From the NCBI RefSeq assembly GCF_900460315.1, contig NZ_UHIO01000001.1, positions 1,579,501 to 1,643,500 on the forward strand: DNA of 64,000 nucleotides, written 5' to 3'. The stretch is from Veillonella criceti (GTDB taxonomy: Bacteria > Bacillota > Negativicutes > Veillonellales > Veillonellaceae). A program made the translations under genes and the position numbers. Below, piece after piece: positions 1 through 7,420 of this stretch. Within the stretch, counting starts at the first letter, position 1; each line of letters opens with the position of its first letter. Below the pieces are notes generated by a model. That model was given only the letters and a program-made list of their open reading frames with translations. It was not told the origin of the DNA and ran no database searches.

Positions 1-1
1 A

Positions 2-211
2 TGGACTAGTGGTGGCGCTTTTCCTGATGATGTGCGCACCTTTGATTTAATTATTCATTGTGGTGCTTGTATGTTGACTCGTCGTGAAGTTTTGCGCCGT
101 TTGGACGTTTCACAGGAACAAGGTGTTCCTATTGTAAATTATGGCGTGCTAATTGCGTCATTACATGGTATACTAGACCGTGCACTCAGTCCGTTTGTGG
201 CTGAATTATAA
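2..211 (+). CDS. hydF: HydF, [FeFe]-hydrogenase maturation GTPase (C-terminal fragment)
   Basis: Only the last 69 codons lie in the window; the gene starts upstream of base 1. HydF is the scaffold GTPase that carries the 2Fe subcluster to apo-[FeFe]-hydrogenase. The fragment contains an HCGAC segment, matching the family's C-terminal HCxxC cluster-binding motif, then a VPIVNYGVLIA stretch and a short terminal helix as in HydF tails. This implies the organism makes an [FeFe]-hydrogenase, consistent with an anaerobe. The GTPase and dimerisation domains cannot be seen, so the call rests on the tail alone. Confidence 0.8.
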   Translation, partial: WTSGGAFPDDVRTFDLIIHCGACMLTRREVLRRLDVSQEQGVPIVNYGVLIASLHGILDRALSPFVAEL

Positions 212-259
212 GAGTGTAAATTCATTATATCCGTATAATTTAAAATAGAAAGGCAAATC

Positions 260-781
260 ATGCTAGAAAATATGCAACTTTGGATCGTCATTGGGGGCGG
301 TTTATTACTTATTGTATTATTTCTCTATTGCCTCGTATTGCAGAGTAAAATAAATTCGCTTAATAAACGATATGAATATTTTATGCGCGGTGAAAACGGC
401 AGTAGCTTAGAACGAAAATTATCCGTAGAAGTGAAAGAATTACGGGATGCAGCAGAGTCTATTGAAAACTTATTTCAACAACAACAAGCTATTCAGACGA
501 CGCAGCATAATACGTTTCAAAAAATTGGCTTTGTTAAATACAATGCCTTTGAAAATATTGGGAATGACTTGTCTTTTTCCGTTACTTTATTAGATGGTAA
601 TAATAATGGGATTTGTATTTCCAGTGTATATGGTCGTAGTGAATCTCGAATTTTTAGTAAACCAATTGTGAAAGGGAAAAGTTTGGCGAGTCTTTCACAA
701 GAAGAAATGGAAAGTTTACAAGAAGCACTAGGCAGTAAAAGTAATGAAGAAGCTTTAATTAGTGCATCTGTGGTAAAATAA
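260..781 (+). CDS. DUF4446 family membrane-anchored protein
   Basis: A 173-residue protein with one N-terminal membrane segment (about residues 7-27), then a charged coiled-coil-like stretch (about 30-75) and a small globular C-terminal domain containing FVKYNAFENIGNDLSFSVTL, typical of the DUF4446 family. Function is unknown. Family members are short single-pass proteins of Firmicutes, often near chromosome-partitioning or cell-envelope genes. Here it follows hydF by 48 bases with an AAGG Shine-Dalgarno and precedes a membrane-anchored M23 peptidase, so a cell-surface role is a weak inference. Length is typical and no damage is seen. Confidence 0.75.
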   Translation: MLENMQLWIVIGGGLLLIVLFLYCLVLQSKINSLNKRYEYFMRGENGSSLERKLSVEVKELRDAAESIENLFQQQQAIQTTQHNTFQKIGFVKYNAFENIGNDLSFSVTLLDGNNNGICISSVYGRSESRIFSKPIVKGKSLASLSQEEMESLQEALGSKSNEEALISASVVK

Positions 782-896
782 TAAGATAGGGTATTTATTA
801 GATTATGATGTAAGGTTTGATGAGAAATAGTTTAATATATACTGTATGGTTAATTGTTAGTTAGATAGTAGTTGTAAGATAGGATGTGGTGACAGT

Positions 897-1868
897 ATGA
901 AAATACCAGACTTTCTGGCACAACAAGTGCAAAGTCAGGGAGATTCGTACACGTTGCAAATGACTAAAAAACAATTGCGTTTAGTTGTGGGCATTATTGT
1001 TGCTATTATAGTGGTGACCCTTATTTTTGGTATTTGGGGCATTACACGACAAGCAGAAGTTATGCAACTTAGACAACAAACACAATTACAAACAGAACAA
1101 TTAAAGTTATTGCAGCAAAAGACAGAAATTTTAGACAAAAAAATGGAATCGCTTGATCAATTGGATAAAGAGATTCGTCAGATGGTAAAAGGTTCTGAAA
1201 GTGGAACTATACCACAAGGTGGTGGCGAAGCACAGACACCAACAGCCAATACGGATAAAGAGGAGCCTGGCGGTGTTAATAAGGCGCAAACCAATGCTAG
1301 CGCGACGTCAGTTACAAGTTTGTCAGCTAAATTATCAAGACTCGATAGACTAGCTCAACAGCGTATGGCTTCGTTTTATATGTTACGTAATATTTTACGT
1401 GACGGTGCAGGGCAAAATATTCGTGATTTACAGTCTGTTGCCTTTGCTTCTAATAATCCAGGTTCATCTACGACAATGCCATCCATTTGGCCAACAAAAG
1501 GGGTAATTACTTCTAATTTTGGTGGCCGTGTGGATCCTGTATATGGTGGCTCTGCCAGTCATGAAGGGTTAGATATTGCCAATGATTATGGTACGCCAAT
1601 TATAGCGACCGCGGCTGGTACGGTTACGTTTGCTGGTAGCACCAGTGGTGGTTATGGCAATTTAGTTGAAATTGATCATGGTAATGGCTTTGTCACGCGG
1701 TATGGACATACATCTGTCGTATTAGTTCATGAAGGTATGCAAGTAAAACAAGGTGACACAGTTGCTCTTATGGGAAGTACTGGTAAGAGTACGGGGAGTC
1801 ACTTACATTACGAAGTTAATATTAATGGTGTAGCTGTAGATCCTATGCTATTCTTACCAATTCAATAA
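897..1868 (+). CDS. Membrane-anchored M23 family metallopeptidase (murein endopeptidase)
   Basis: Predicted to cleave peptide cross-links in peptidoglycan at the periplasmic face. Residues about 27-50 form one transmembrane helix. Residues 52-90 are a Gln/Lys-rich coiled coil, followed by a low-complexity Gly/Thr/Asn linker and a C-terminal LytM/peptidase M23 domain (about 195-323). The zinc-site motifs are intact: H222 and D226 in HEGLDIAND and the HLHYEV motif with H302 and H304, so it should be an active enzyme rather than a degenerate activator. A clear terminator follows. Coiled coil plus M23 is the usual architecture of division- or growth-associated endopeptidases. Confidence 0.9.
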   Translation: MKIPDFLAQQVQSQGDSYTLQMTKKQLRLVVGIIVAIIVVTLIFGIWGITRQAEVMQLRQQTQLQTEQLKLLQQKTEILDKKMESLDQLDKEIRQMVKGSESGTIPQGGGEAQTPTANTDKEEPGGVNKAQTNASATSVTSLSAKLSRLDRLAQQRMASFYMLRNILRDGAGQNIRDLQSVAFASNNPGSSTTMPSIWPTKGVITSNFGGRVDPVYGGSASHEGLDIANDYGTPIIATAAGTVTFAGSTSGGYGNLVEIDHGNGFVTRYGHTSVVLVHEGMQVKQGDTVALMGSTGKSTGSHLHYEVNINGVAVDPMLFLPIQ

Positions 1869-1929
1869 AATAGATATAGAATAGAGATATAGCTATTTAG
1901 GGATTTTATGATTTAAATCAGTCTCATTT

Positions 1930-1976
1930 AATGCTGGTGTCATGTGAAATGGACATGACGCCAGCATTATTTTTTT
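1930..1976 (+). terminator. Intrinsic terminator after the M23 peptidase
   Basis: A long, nearly perfect stem (AATGCTGG...CCAGCATT, continued inward by TGTCATGT/ACATGACG) is followed by a run of T residues. It ends the upstream transcript before the corrinoid adenosyltransferase gene. Confidence 0.9.
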
Positions 1977-2056
1977 GAAATATACACTTTTTATATAACG
2001 AGAAACAAACAGATGTGGTAAAATAATACTATAGCATGATGTAAAGGAGGTCTATG

Positions 2057-2635
2057 ATGAATACGTATGTGCAAGTCTATACGGGTGATGGTAAAGGTAA
2101 AACGACAGCAGCCATGGGTCTTGCTATTCGCGCTTTAGGTGCTGGCAAAAAAGTATTATTTTTACAATTTATGAAATCTAAAGTATATAGTGAGCATAAT
2201 ATTTTACCAACCTTGCCAAATATGACCTTAGAAACAGTGGGTAAGCCATTTTTTATTATCCAAGAAGGGGTAAAATCAAAAGAAGAATTAGCGCGTTGGG
2301 GTGACGAAGTTGTTGTGTTCCCCGTAGGTAAACCACCAGCTGATTATGTAGCCTTAATTGCTAAAGGGATGGAGCGGGCTAAGGCCGCCGTTGCTTCTGG
2401 TGAGTATGATTTAGTCGTTCTGGACGAATATGTAATGGCCTTATTCTTTGGCTTAATTACACGCGAAGAAACAGAAGCATTATTAGCACATCGTTCGGCC
2501 AATACAGAAGTTGTATTTACCGGTCGTGGGGCCCCCGATTGGTTAATCGAACAAGCTGATTTAGTTACTTCTATGGATGAAGTAAAACATTATTACCAAC
2601 AAGGTGTATTAGCACGATTAGGTATTGAAAACTAA
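2057..2635 (+). CDS. cobO: Cob(I)yrinic acid a,c-diamide adenosyltransferase (CobA/BtuR type)
   Basis: Transfers the 5-prime-deoxyadenosyl group of ATP to cobalt in corrinoids, giving adenosylcobalamin precursors. The N-terminal P-loop GDGKGKTTAAMGLA is the family's unusual ATP site, and DLVVLDE about residue 120 matches the conserved Walker-B-like strand. About 192 residues is the usual length. AAAGGAGG lies 6 bases before the second of two adjacent ATGs, so I chose 2057; 2054 is possible. No cobalamin riboswitch is visible upstream. Adenosylcobalamin would serve B12 enzymes such as methylmalonyl-CoA mutase, but no such gene is in the window. Confidence 0.93.
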   Translation: MNTYVQVYTGDGKGKTTAAMGLAIRALGAGKKVLFLQFMKSKVYSEHNILPTLPNMTLETVGKPFFIIQEGVKSKEELARWGDEVVVFPVGKPPADYVALIAKGMERAKAAVASGEYDLVVLDEYVMALFFGLITREETEALLAHRSANTEVVFTGRGAPDWLIEQADLVTSMDEVKHYYQQGVLARLGIEN

Positions 2636-2766
2636 AAATATAATTAATTTTGATAAAATAAAGGATTTTCTTATTGTTATGGAGAATACTTAGAAGAATG
2701 CCTTTTTGAGGACTCAAAAGGTTAGCGGATATATAGAAAACCGCAAGAATTATATTAGGAGGGTAG

Positions 2767-3759
2767 GTGTTGCCTGTGACCGGATTAGCCATAGTGCTAC
2801 TGGTTATTTTTATTCTGATACTTGTTGCTATCTTTAATCCTATCAGCTATGCTGTGGAAGTGGTAACTCGCAAACCGTATAAATTCCGCTTTTATATTCA
2901 GTGGTGGGGAAAGATATTCCGCATACACTTCGTATATGAACAGGGAAAACCGTTTTTTAAAGAAGTATACATTTTACGGAAAGCTAAATTGGGTGCCGTA
3001 CGAGATTATGAAGATTGGCTATCTCGTCGTGTAGCAGAAGAAACGGAAGATCCTGAAGAATCTAAAGTATATGAAGAGGAATTAGAGCCTTATCGAACAC
3101 CAGTAGAAGAAAAGCCTATGGAAACGGTAAAAGTGGTGAAACAAGTTCGTTTTGATGCGGAAGGAAATCCGATTGAACGAATTGAAGAAACCATGGAAAA
3201 ACCAATAGAATCTACTTTTGGTAGTGGCACAACCAAAGAGGCCACTAATGGTTCTGATACAGCGAAAGACACTGATACTACTGATACTGAAACGGCAACT
3301 AAGACAGAAGCAAAAGCTAAAAAAGAAGAAGACCCTCATAAACGTTGGTGGTTAAAACATGTAACGAATGGTGCTTTATATGAAAAGCTATTATTGGTAA
3401 CAAAGCGTTGCTATAACCATTCAAAACCAAGATATTGCCATATTGAAGGTCAATTTGGTACGGGTGATCCTTATAAAATGGGATTAACAGCAGCTGCCTT
3501 ATATTCTATTTGGCCTGAAAAAATGACCCATGTAGAGTTAAGTTATGTAGAACCTATTTGTAAAGGTAGTTTTGAAATTCGTGGACACATTAGTCCTGGT
3601 GTACTTGCTTGGTATGGTACATTATTTGCTGTTTCAAAACCAGTTAGAGCCTTGCTAGTTGATGCTGTAAAAGCCGGTTTACGTTATCGTAAAGCTCAAA
3701 AAGCGAAGAAACAGGCAGAGGTTAATAGTGAATCTAAAGATAATACTATGGTAGCATAG
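2767..3759 (+). CDS. DUF2953 domain protein (YtfI-like)
   Basis: A 330-residue protein with a hydrophobic N-terminal helix (about 4-26), then a domain with WWGKIFRIHF, an acidic Thr/Glu/Lys-rich linker (about 90-195) and a C-terminal conserved part with FGTGDPYKMGLTAAALY, the hallmark stretch of DUF2953. Function is unknown. In Bacillus the DUF2953 gene ytfI sits directly before ytfJ (GerW), and the same pair occurs here, which supports the assignment. The start is GTG (2767) or TTG (2770) just after AGGAGG; no ATG is available. The low-complexity acidic linker is longer than usual and may be lineage-specific. Confidence 0.75.
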   Translation: MLPVTGLAIVLLVIFILILVAIFNPISYAVEVVTRKPYKFRFYIQWWGKIFRIHFVYEQGKPFFKEVYILRKAKLGAVRDYEDWLSRRVAEETEDPEESKVYEEELEPYRTPVEEKPMETVKVVKQVRFDAEGNPIERIEETMEKPIESTFGSGTTKEATNGSDTAKDTDTTDTETATKTEAKAKKEEDPHKRWWLKHVTNGALYEKLLLVTKRCYNHSKPRYCHIEGQFGTGDPYKMGLTAAALYSIWPEKMTHVELSYVEPICKGSFEIRGHISPGVLAWYGTLFAVSKPVRALLVDAVKAGLRYRKAQKAKKQAEVNSESKDNTMVA

Positions 3760-3824
3760 TATTTAGAATAGAATGACATTGGAATTAATGAGTGTGAAGT
3801 ACACAGGCACTAAGGAGGATACTC

Positions 3825-4199
3825 ATGGAAAATAAATGCACGTTTATTAAGGATAATTTAGAACCTATTTTTGAAAAATTTAAAGATATGATTAAAGTGG
3901 AAACAGTTGTTGGTGAAGCCATTCAGATTGGCGATGCAACACTCGTTCCTTTTGTAGATGTTACTATGGGTTTTGGTAGCGGTGGCGCTGGTAAAGCTGA
4001 TTGTGGTGGCGCTGGCGGTGGTGCTAAATTAGAACCAACGGCGATTCTTGTTATTAAGGGCGAACGTGTTGAATTATTTAACATTAAAGGTTCTGCTAAG
4101 TATAGTGGCTTTGATCGTCTTATTGGTATGGTTCCTGAAGTTATCTCCAAGTTAAAGAAAGATAAATATATTTACATCAATGAAAATGATGCGAAATAA
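3825..4199 (+). CDS. GerW/YtfJ family protein
   Basis: A 124-residue protein with the GerW family pattern: a VVGEAIQIGDATLVPFVDVTMGFG core, a Gly-rich turn (about residues 44-65) and the C-terminal PTAILVIKGERVELFNI segment. In Bacillus, YtfJ is needed for spore germination, but homologs are widespread in non-sporulating Firmicutes, where the function is unknown. It follows the DUF2953 gene by 65 bases with an AAGGAGG ribosome site and is probably cotranscribed. I do not read it as evidence of sporulation, because no other sporulation gene is visible. Confidence 0.85.
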   Translation: MENKCTFIKDNLEPIFEKFKDMIKVETVVGEAIQIGDATLVPFVDVTMGFGSGGAGKADCGGAGGGAKLEPTAILVIKGERVELFNIKGSAKYSGFDRLIGMVPEVISKLKKDKYIYINENDAK

Positions 4200-4408
4200 G
4201 AAATAATCGTTATATTTGACTTAAATAGTCTAAAATTAGTAACTTCATGTGAGATTCATTATCAATAGGTAAGATGTATACATAGACAAAATAAATGTCA
4301 TAGAAAAGAGAATTTGTTTTGTCATGTATTGTAGTTTACTCACATTTTTGTTACTATAAAGGATATAGAGTAATGTAAGCTCTAGATTTGTAAGGAGGTC
4401 TTTGGGAC

Positions 4409-4858
4409 ATGAATTTTAAAAAGAATCTTGCTGCTTTAGCAGTTATTGGAACAATTGGTTTAGGTGCAGCTAGCGCTGCTAACGTTGGTGTAGTTAACAT
4501 GAGTCAGGTTATGCAATCCTATCCTGGTTATGGTGCTATCCAAATGCAAGCTCAGAAAGTTCAACAGGAATATGCGCCTAAACTTCAGAAATTAGAAACT
4601 GAAATTAATGGCATTAAAGATGAAAAAGCTAAACAGGAAGCTATTGATAAAAAATATGCACCAGTAGCTCAAAAATTCAACGAAGAAATGAATAAAATCT
4701 TCGCTCCTGTAGATAGCAAAATCCAAGAAAAATTGGATCAAGTACGTGCTCAGAAAAACTTACCGTTCATCGTAGCTAACCCTACTGTAATCGTAAGCAT
4801 TGAGCCAAACTCTACTGCTGAAAACGTTACTGATGATGTAATTGCATTGTTAAAATAA
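4409..4858 (+). CDS. OmpH/Skp family periplasmic chaperone
   Basis: A 149-residue exported protein. Residues 1-23 form a signal peptide ending ASA before AN, followed by the OmpH start VGVVNMSQVMQSYPG, a long Lys/Glu/Gln-rich coiled coil (about 40-115) and a short C-terminal strand region. Skp/OmpH proteins hold unfolded outer-membrane proteins in the periplasm. Its presence points to a diderm envelope. Codon use is shifted to C-ending codons compared with neighbours, and the ribosome site is strong (AAGGAGG), suggesting high expression. It stands alone, flanked by its own terminators. Confidence 0.88.
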   Translation: MNFKKNLAALAVIGTIGLGAASAANVGVVNMSQVMQSYPGYGAIQMQAQKVQQEYAPKLQKLETEINGIKDEKAKQEAIDKKYAPVAQKFNEEMNKIFAPVDSKIQEKLDQVRAQKNLPFIVANPTVIVSIEPNSTAENVTDDVIALLK

Positions 4859-4882
4859 TAACAGTTAATTAAACGCAGTATA

Positions 4883-4949
4883 GGGGCTATCAATATTGAT
4901 AGCCCCCTATTTAAAAAGGCGAGTCAAGGATAATCTTGGCTCGCCTTTT
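4883..4949. terminator. Two back-to-back terminators between ompH-like gene and cupin
   Basis: The first hairpin (GGGGCTATCAA/TTGATAGCCCC, 4883-4906) is perfect but is followed by only a weak T-rich tail. The second (AAGGCGAG-CAAG/CTTG-CTCGCCTT, 4914-4949) has T residues on both strands and can terminate both the OmpH transcript and the oppositely oriented cupin transcript. Confidence 0.85.
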
Positions 4950-5011
4950 GGGTTATATAGTTATAGGTTATATAGCTATATTTGGGGTATTTTTGCTCTA
5001 TACCTTTATTT

Positions 5012-5299
5012 TTATTCTGGTTTATTAATTAAGGTAACAACAAATTCGCTATCGTCCACTAAGGTAGCTTGAATAAAATTATCACCATTAAATTGAAGTA
5101 CAGTCCCTGGTGTTAAGATATGGTGCTCTTCTTGGTTAAGCTGTACATCGACTTTGCCTTTTACGACTGTAAATACAACATTTGCTTCAGGGTGGTTATG
5201 GTTTTCTACTTTTTCCCCAGCTTTGCCACCTTTTTTGACAACGATAAAGTTAGGACCTTGGAATAATAGACCAAGCTCTTTTTTTTCAGTACCTATCAT
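5012..5299 (-). CDS. Small cupin-domain protein
   Basis: A 95-residue single-domain cupin. The first cupin motif is visible around GEKVENHNHPEANVVFTVVKG (metal-binding His-His with Glu), and the second motif around PGTVLQFNGDNFIQA is degenerate. Such small cupins bind a metal or small ligand; the substrate is unknown. GGAGGTTAACC directly before the ATG at 5299 fixes the start, and an upstream in-frame ATG at 5356 lacks a ribosome site. It lies downstream of the sulfite/nitrite reductase-like gene and its partner on the same strand, possibly as an independent transcript with a hairpin leader. Confidence 0.8.
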   Translation of the reverse strand: MIGTEKKELGLLFQGPNFIVVKKGGKAGEKVENHNHPEANVVFTVVKGKVDVQLNQEEHHILTPGTVLQFNGDNFIQATLVDDSEFVVTLINKPE

Positions 5300-5330
5300 G
5301 GTTAACCTCCTTTGATACATTGTTAGAAAT

Positions 5331-5408
5331 CTTGCCGACAGTACGTTGCGTTTCACACCATAAGGGAAAGGTAGTTAGTGAGAAAGCAATGGAACACCTG
5401 CCGGCAAG
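5331..5408 (-). promoter_or_regulatory. Hairpin in the cupin leader
   Basis: Arms CTTGCCGACAG (5331-5341) and CTGCCGGCAAG (5398-5408) pair over 11 positions with one G-U pair or mismatch, depending on the strand read, enclosing about 56 bases. On the minus strand the structure ends about 30 bases before the cupin start. It could be a 5-prime stabilising stem or a regulatory leader; no known riboswitch is recognised. Confidence 0.35.
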
Positions 5409-5455
5409 GGATATATAATTATTAGCTTATAGAGTGACTTTAAAATAGAGGGGGT

Positions 5456-6118
5456 TTAAGCATGTACAATTTTGTACTGAGGAAACTCCCCATCAATAAG
5501 TTCAACAGCAAATTTAAAATGAGGGTCCGCAGCGCTAATAAACCCTTGGAACCAAGCTTGGTAAGCGGCCATCATAAAGGTTTGATCTACACCTGCTTTA
5601 GCCCAGTTTGCTTTTTGATTAGCATGACTACCTTCCCATACAAATTCAGTATCTGTATCAGCTAATACCGTATCACCACCATCGCAAGGCATACCATTTA
5701 AATAATAATTTTGCATGATTTGATAAATTTCTTGAGGGCGATGCTCACCCTGAGCAAGCTCATCAGCAGCTACTTTACCACAAGCGGCACCTTGGGTTAC
5801 AAAAGCGGTTAAAATAGCTTCTTCCACTTCGGTGCCCGCACAATCTAATAAATCTTTAATAAAGTTAGCTTCACGTACTGTAGCAATTTCAATTTGATTT
5901 TGTAACCAGCCGTGAATATTATTATGGTCAATAATCATCTGTAGATTACGATCGGCAGGGATTGGCTTGCCATATAAATCAAGAGCTACAAAGTGCAATT
6001 CATCGGCTAAATCACCAACGGCTTTTTGAGCTTCTTCATAGACTAATTGTTCGCGCTCAATAACCAGGCGGATTTTTTTATATAACCAAAAATGGATGTG
6101 ACCTAATACTGCTGACAT
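5456..6118 (-). CDS. Conserved hypothetical protein paired with the sulfite/nitrite reductase-like gene
   Basis: A 220-residue soluble protein that I do not recognise. It looks mostly helical, with no signal peptide or membrane segment. Cysteines occur in LLDCAGTE, QGAACGK and GMPCDGGD, so metal or cofactor binding is possible but not shown. The start at 6118 has AAAGGAG seven bases upstream; that ribosome site is formed by the last codons of the preceding reductase gene, whose stop lies two bases away. This tight spacing implies translational coupling and a shared task, perhaps as an accessory subunit. Confidence 0.7.
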   Translation of the reverse strand: MSAVLGHIHFWLYKKIRLVIEREQLVYEEAQKAVGDLADELHFVALDLYGKPIPADRNLQMIIDHNNIHGWLQNQIEIATVREANFIKDLLDCAGTEVEEAILTAFVTQGAACGKVAADELAQGEHRPQEIYQIMQNYYLNGMPCDGGDTVLADTDTEFVWEGSHANQKANWAKAGVDQTFMMAAYQAWFQGFISAADPHFKFAVELIDGEFPQYKIVHA

Positions 6119-6120
6119 AT

Positions 6121-7107
6121 TTATGCTCCTTTGCGAATTTTTTCTAAACGAGTTACTAATTCATTTACATCAAAACCATGGATAGCGGCAGCTTGCGATA
6201 ATGGTTCGGAGGTAGCTGATGGACAGCCAAGACAGCCCATACCAATTTCTTGTAGGGCAGGAATGGTATTTGGATAGACTTCAATAATTTCACGAATGAT
6301 TGAATTTTCAGTAATAGGGTCACCTAGATTTAAGCCTTGTGTGCCATTAGCCCCTAGGCCAGGTAGATTTACAAGTGGTTCGTTAGCATTTGGATTAGCG
6401 GCAGTAGCGCTAATATTCACTGGTGTTGCGCTAGGTTCAGCCACCGTTTCAATATCACCTAATACGGCTTCTTTAAAAGCATCAAGACCAATGCGGTCAA
6501 TGAAGGCACCAATGCGTTCAATATGAGCATTTTCTTTATAGAAAGTAATCATGCGATCGACTAAGGCGAGTACTTCTTTTTCTGTAGCTACTTCAGCAAT
6601 TAAATCACCAAAGCGAGGATGAGCGCCAGCACTGCCACCAGCGTATACTTGCCAGCCATTGGCTGTACCGATGACCCCGATATCTTTAGTAATTGATTCA
6701 GAACAAGAATTAGGGCAACCTGATACGCCCATTTTCATTTTAGAAGGCATTTCTTGCGATACATACAATTTATCGAGTTTCATGCCAAGGCTTACGCTAT
6801 CTTGCTTTGCACGTTTACAGAAGGTGGTGCCAGGGCAAATTTTTACGCTGCGCACACGGTTGGATGTAGTGTAAGCCGGCGCCATACCTAACATATCCCA
6901 AGCTTTGTCTACATCTTCTTGTTTTAAATTGGTAATCATGATGCGTTGACCGCCCGTGATTTTAAGTGTTGCTTTGAATGTATTGGCTACATCAATAAAT
7001 TTTTGAAGCATTGCTGGTTGTACGAAACCACCAGGAATGCGGGGTGTAATAGCGTAACGGCGTTGTCCGTTACGAATGCGTTGTAAGTTACCTGCTACTT
7101 GAGCCAT
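6121..7107 (-). CDS. Siroheme [4Fe-4S] sulfite/nitrite reductase-like protein with C-terminal DUF1858
   Basis: About 328 residues. The N-terminal half is a nitrite/sulfite reductase ferredoxin-like half-domain. The middle carries the siroheme/[4Fe-4S] cysteines CPGTTFC (C91, C97) and GCPNSC (C131, C135), the Cx5C...Cx3C signature. The C-terminal 60 residues (from about 269) match DUF1858, including GMGCLGCPS with a CxxC. It is half the length of two-repeat assimilatory enzymes and resembles the small reductases of anaerobes; whether sulfite, nitrite or another substrate is reduced is unknown. Two ATGs (7113, 7107) follow GGAAAGGA; 7107 has the better spacing. An in-frame ATG at 7134 has no ribosome site. 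Confidence 0.82.
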   Translation of the reverse strand: MAQVAGNLQRIRNGQRRYAITPRIPGGFVQPAMLQKFIDVANTFKATLKITGGQRIMITNLKQEDVDKAWDMLGMAPAYTTSNRVRSVKICPGTTFCKRAKQDSVSLGMKLDKLYVSQEMPSKMKMGVSGCPNSCSESITKDIGVIGTANGWQVYAGGSAGAHPRFGDLIAEVATEKEVLALVDRMITFYKENAHIERIGAFIDRIGLDAFKEAVLGDIETVAEPSATPVNISATAANPNANEPLVNLPGLGANGTQGLNLGDPITENSIIREIIEVYPNTIPALQEIGMGCLGCPSATSEPLSQAAAIHGFDVNELVTRLEKIRKGA

Positions 7108-7171
7108 ATTCATCGTCCTTTCCCTTGACGGCACTTCTTTACGAGTGCGTTACTTCTACGTATAATTAAAG

Positions 7172-7205
7172 AGTAGTGACTCGCACAACTTTGTGAGTCA
7201 CCACT
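7172..7205. repeat. Inverted repeat in the reductase 5-prime leader
   Basis: AGTAGTGACTC and GAGTCACCACT form long complementary arms around a short loop. It lies just downstream of the predicted transcription start of the minus-strand reductase gene. It may be an mRNA hairpin or a second protein-binding site. Confidence 0.45.
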
Positions 7206-7214
7206 TCGTGTTTA

Positions 7215-7265
7215 CATGTTCATTATAGGCTATGTGACATGATTTGTATGTAGCCAGTGCTACAT
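7215..7265 (-). promoter_or_regulatory. Reductase promoter with CRP/FNR-spaced operator
   Basis: Reading the minus strand, a perfect TATAAT lies at 7227-7222, putting +1 near 7215. A perfect 18-base palindrome ATGTAGC-cagt-GCTACAT spans 7248-7265; its centre is 41.5 bases upstream of that +1, the standard class II activator position. TGTAG-N6-CTACA has the half-site spacing of CRP/FNR-family sites (TGTGA-N6-TCACA) with a different half-site. The -35 is weak, as expected for an activated promoter. The regulator is not in the window. Confidence 0.6.
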
Positions 7266-7420
7266 TTTTATTTTTTTAGATATATTTTTAAAATGATTCG
7301 TAATTGCAGTTTAGTCATATATGTTTGATAAACTCAGGAACGTCCATACTTAGCTAGTAAAGACGTATGGGGCGTTGATATATGATTAACTGGCAGCTAG
7401 TGATATATATTGAGGCAATC

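Noticed and set aside
1977-2056. Possible cobalamin riboswitch before the corrinoid adenosyltransferase
   Set aside because: Only about 80 bases separate the previous terminator from the start codon, with no B12-box-like sequence.
3082-3339. Minus-strand reading frames within the DUF2953 gene and many similar frames opposite real genes
   Set aside because: They are shadows of codon bias in the sense gene: no ribosome site, biased composition and no family resemblance.
3825-4199. GerW-family gene as evidence of a spore former
   Set aside because: The family occurs in many non-sporulating Firmicutes, and no other sporulation gene is present in the window.
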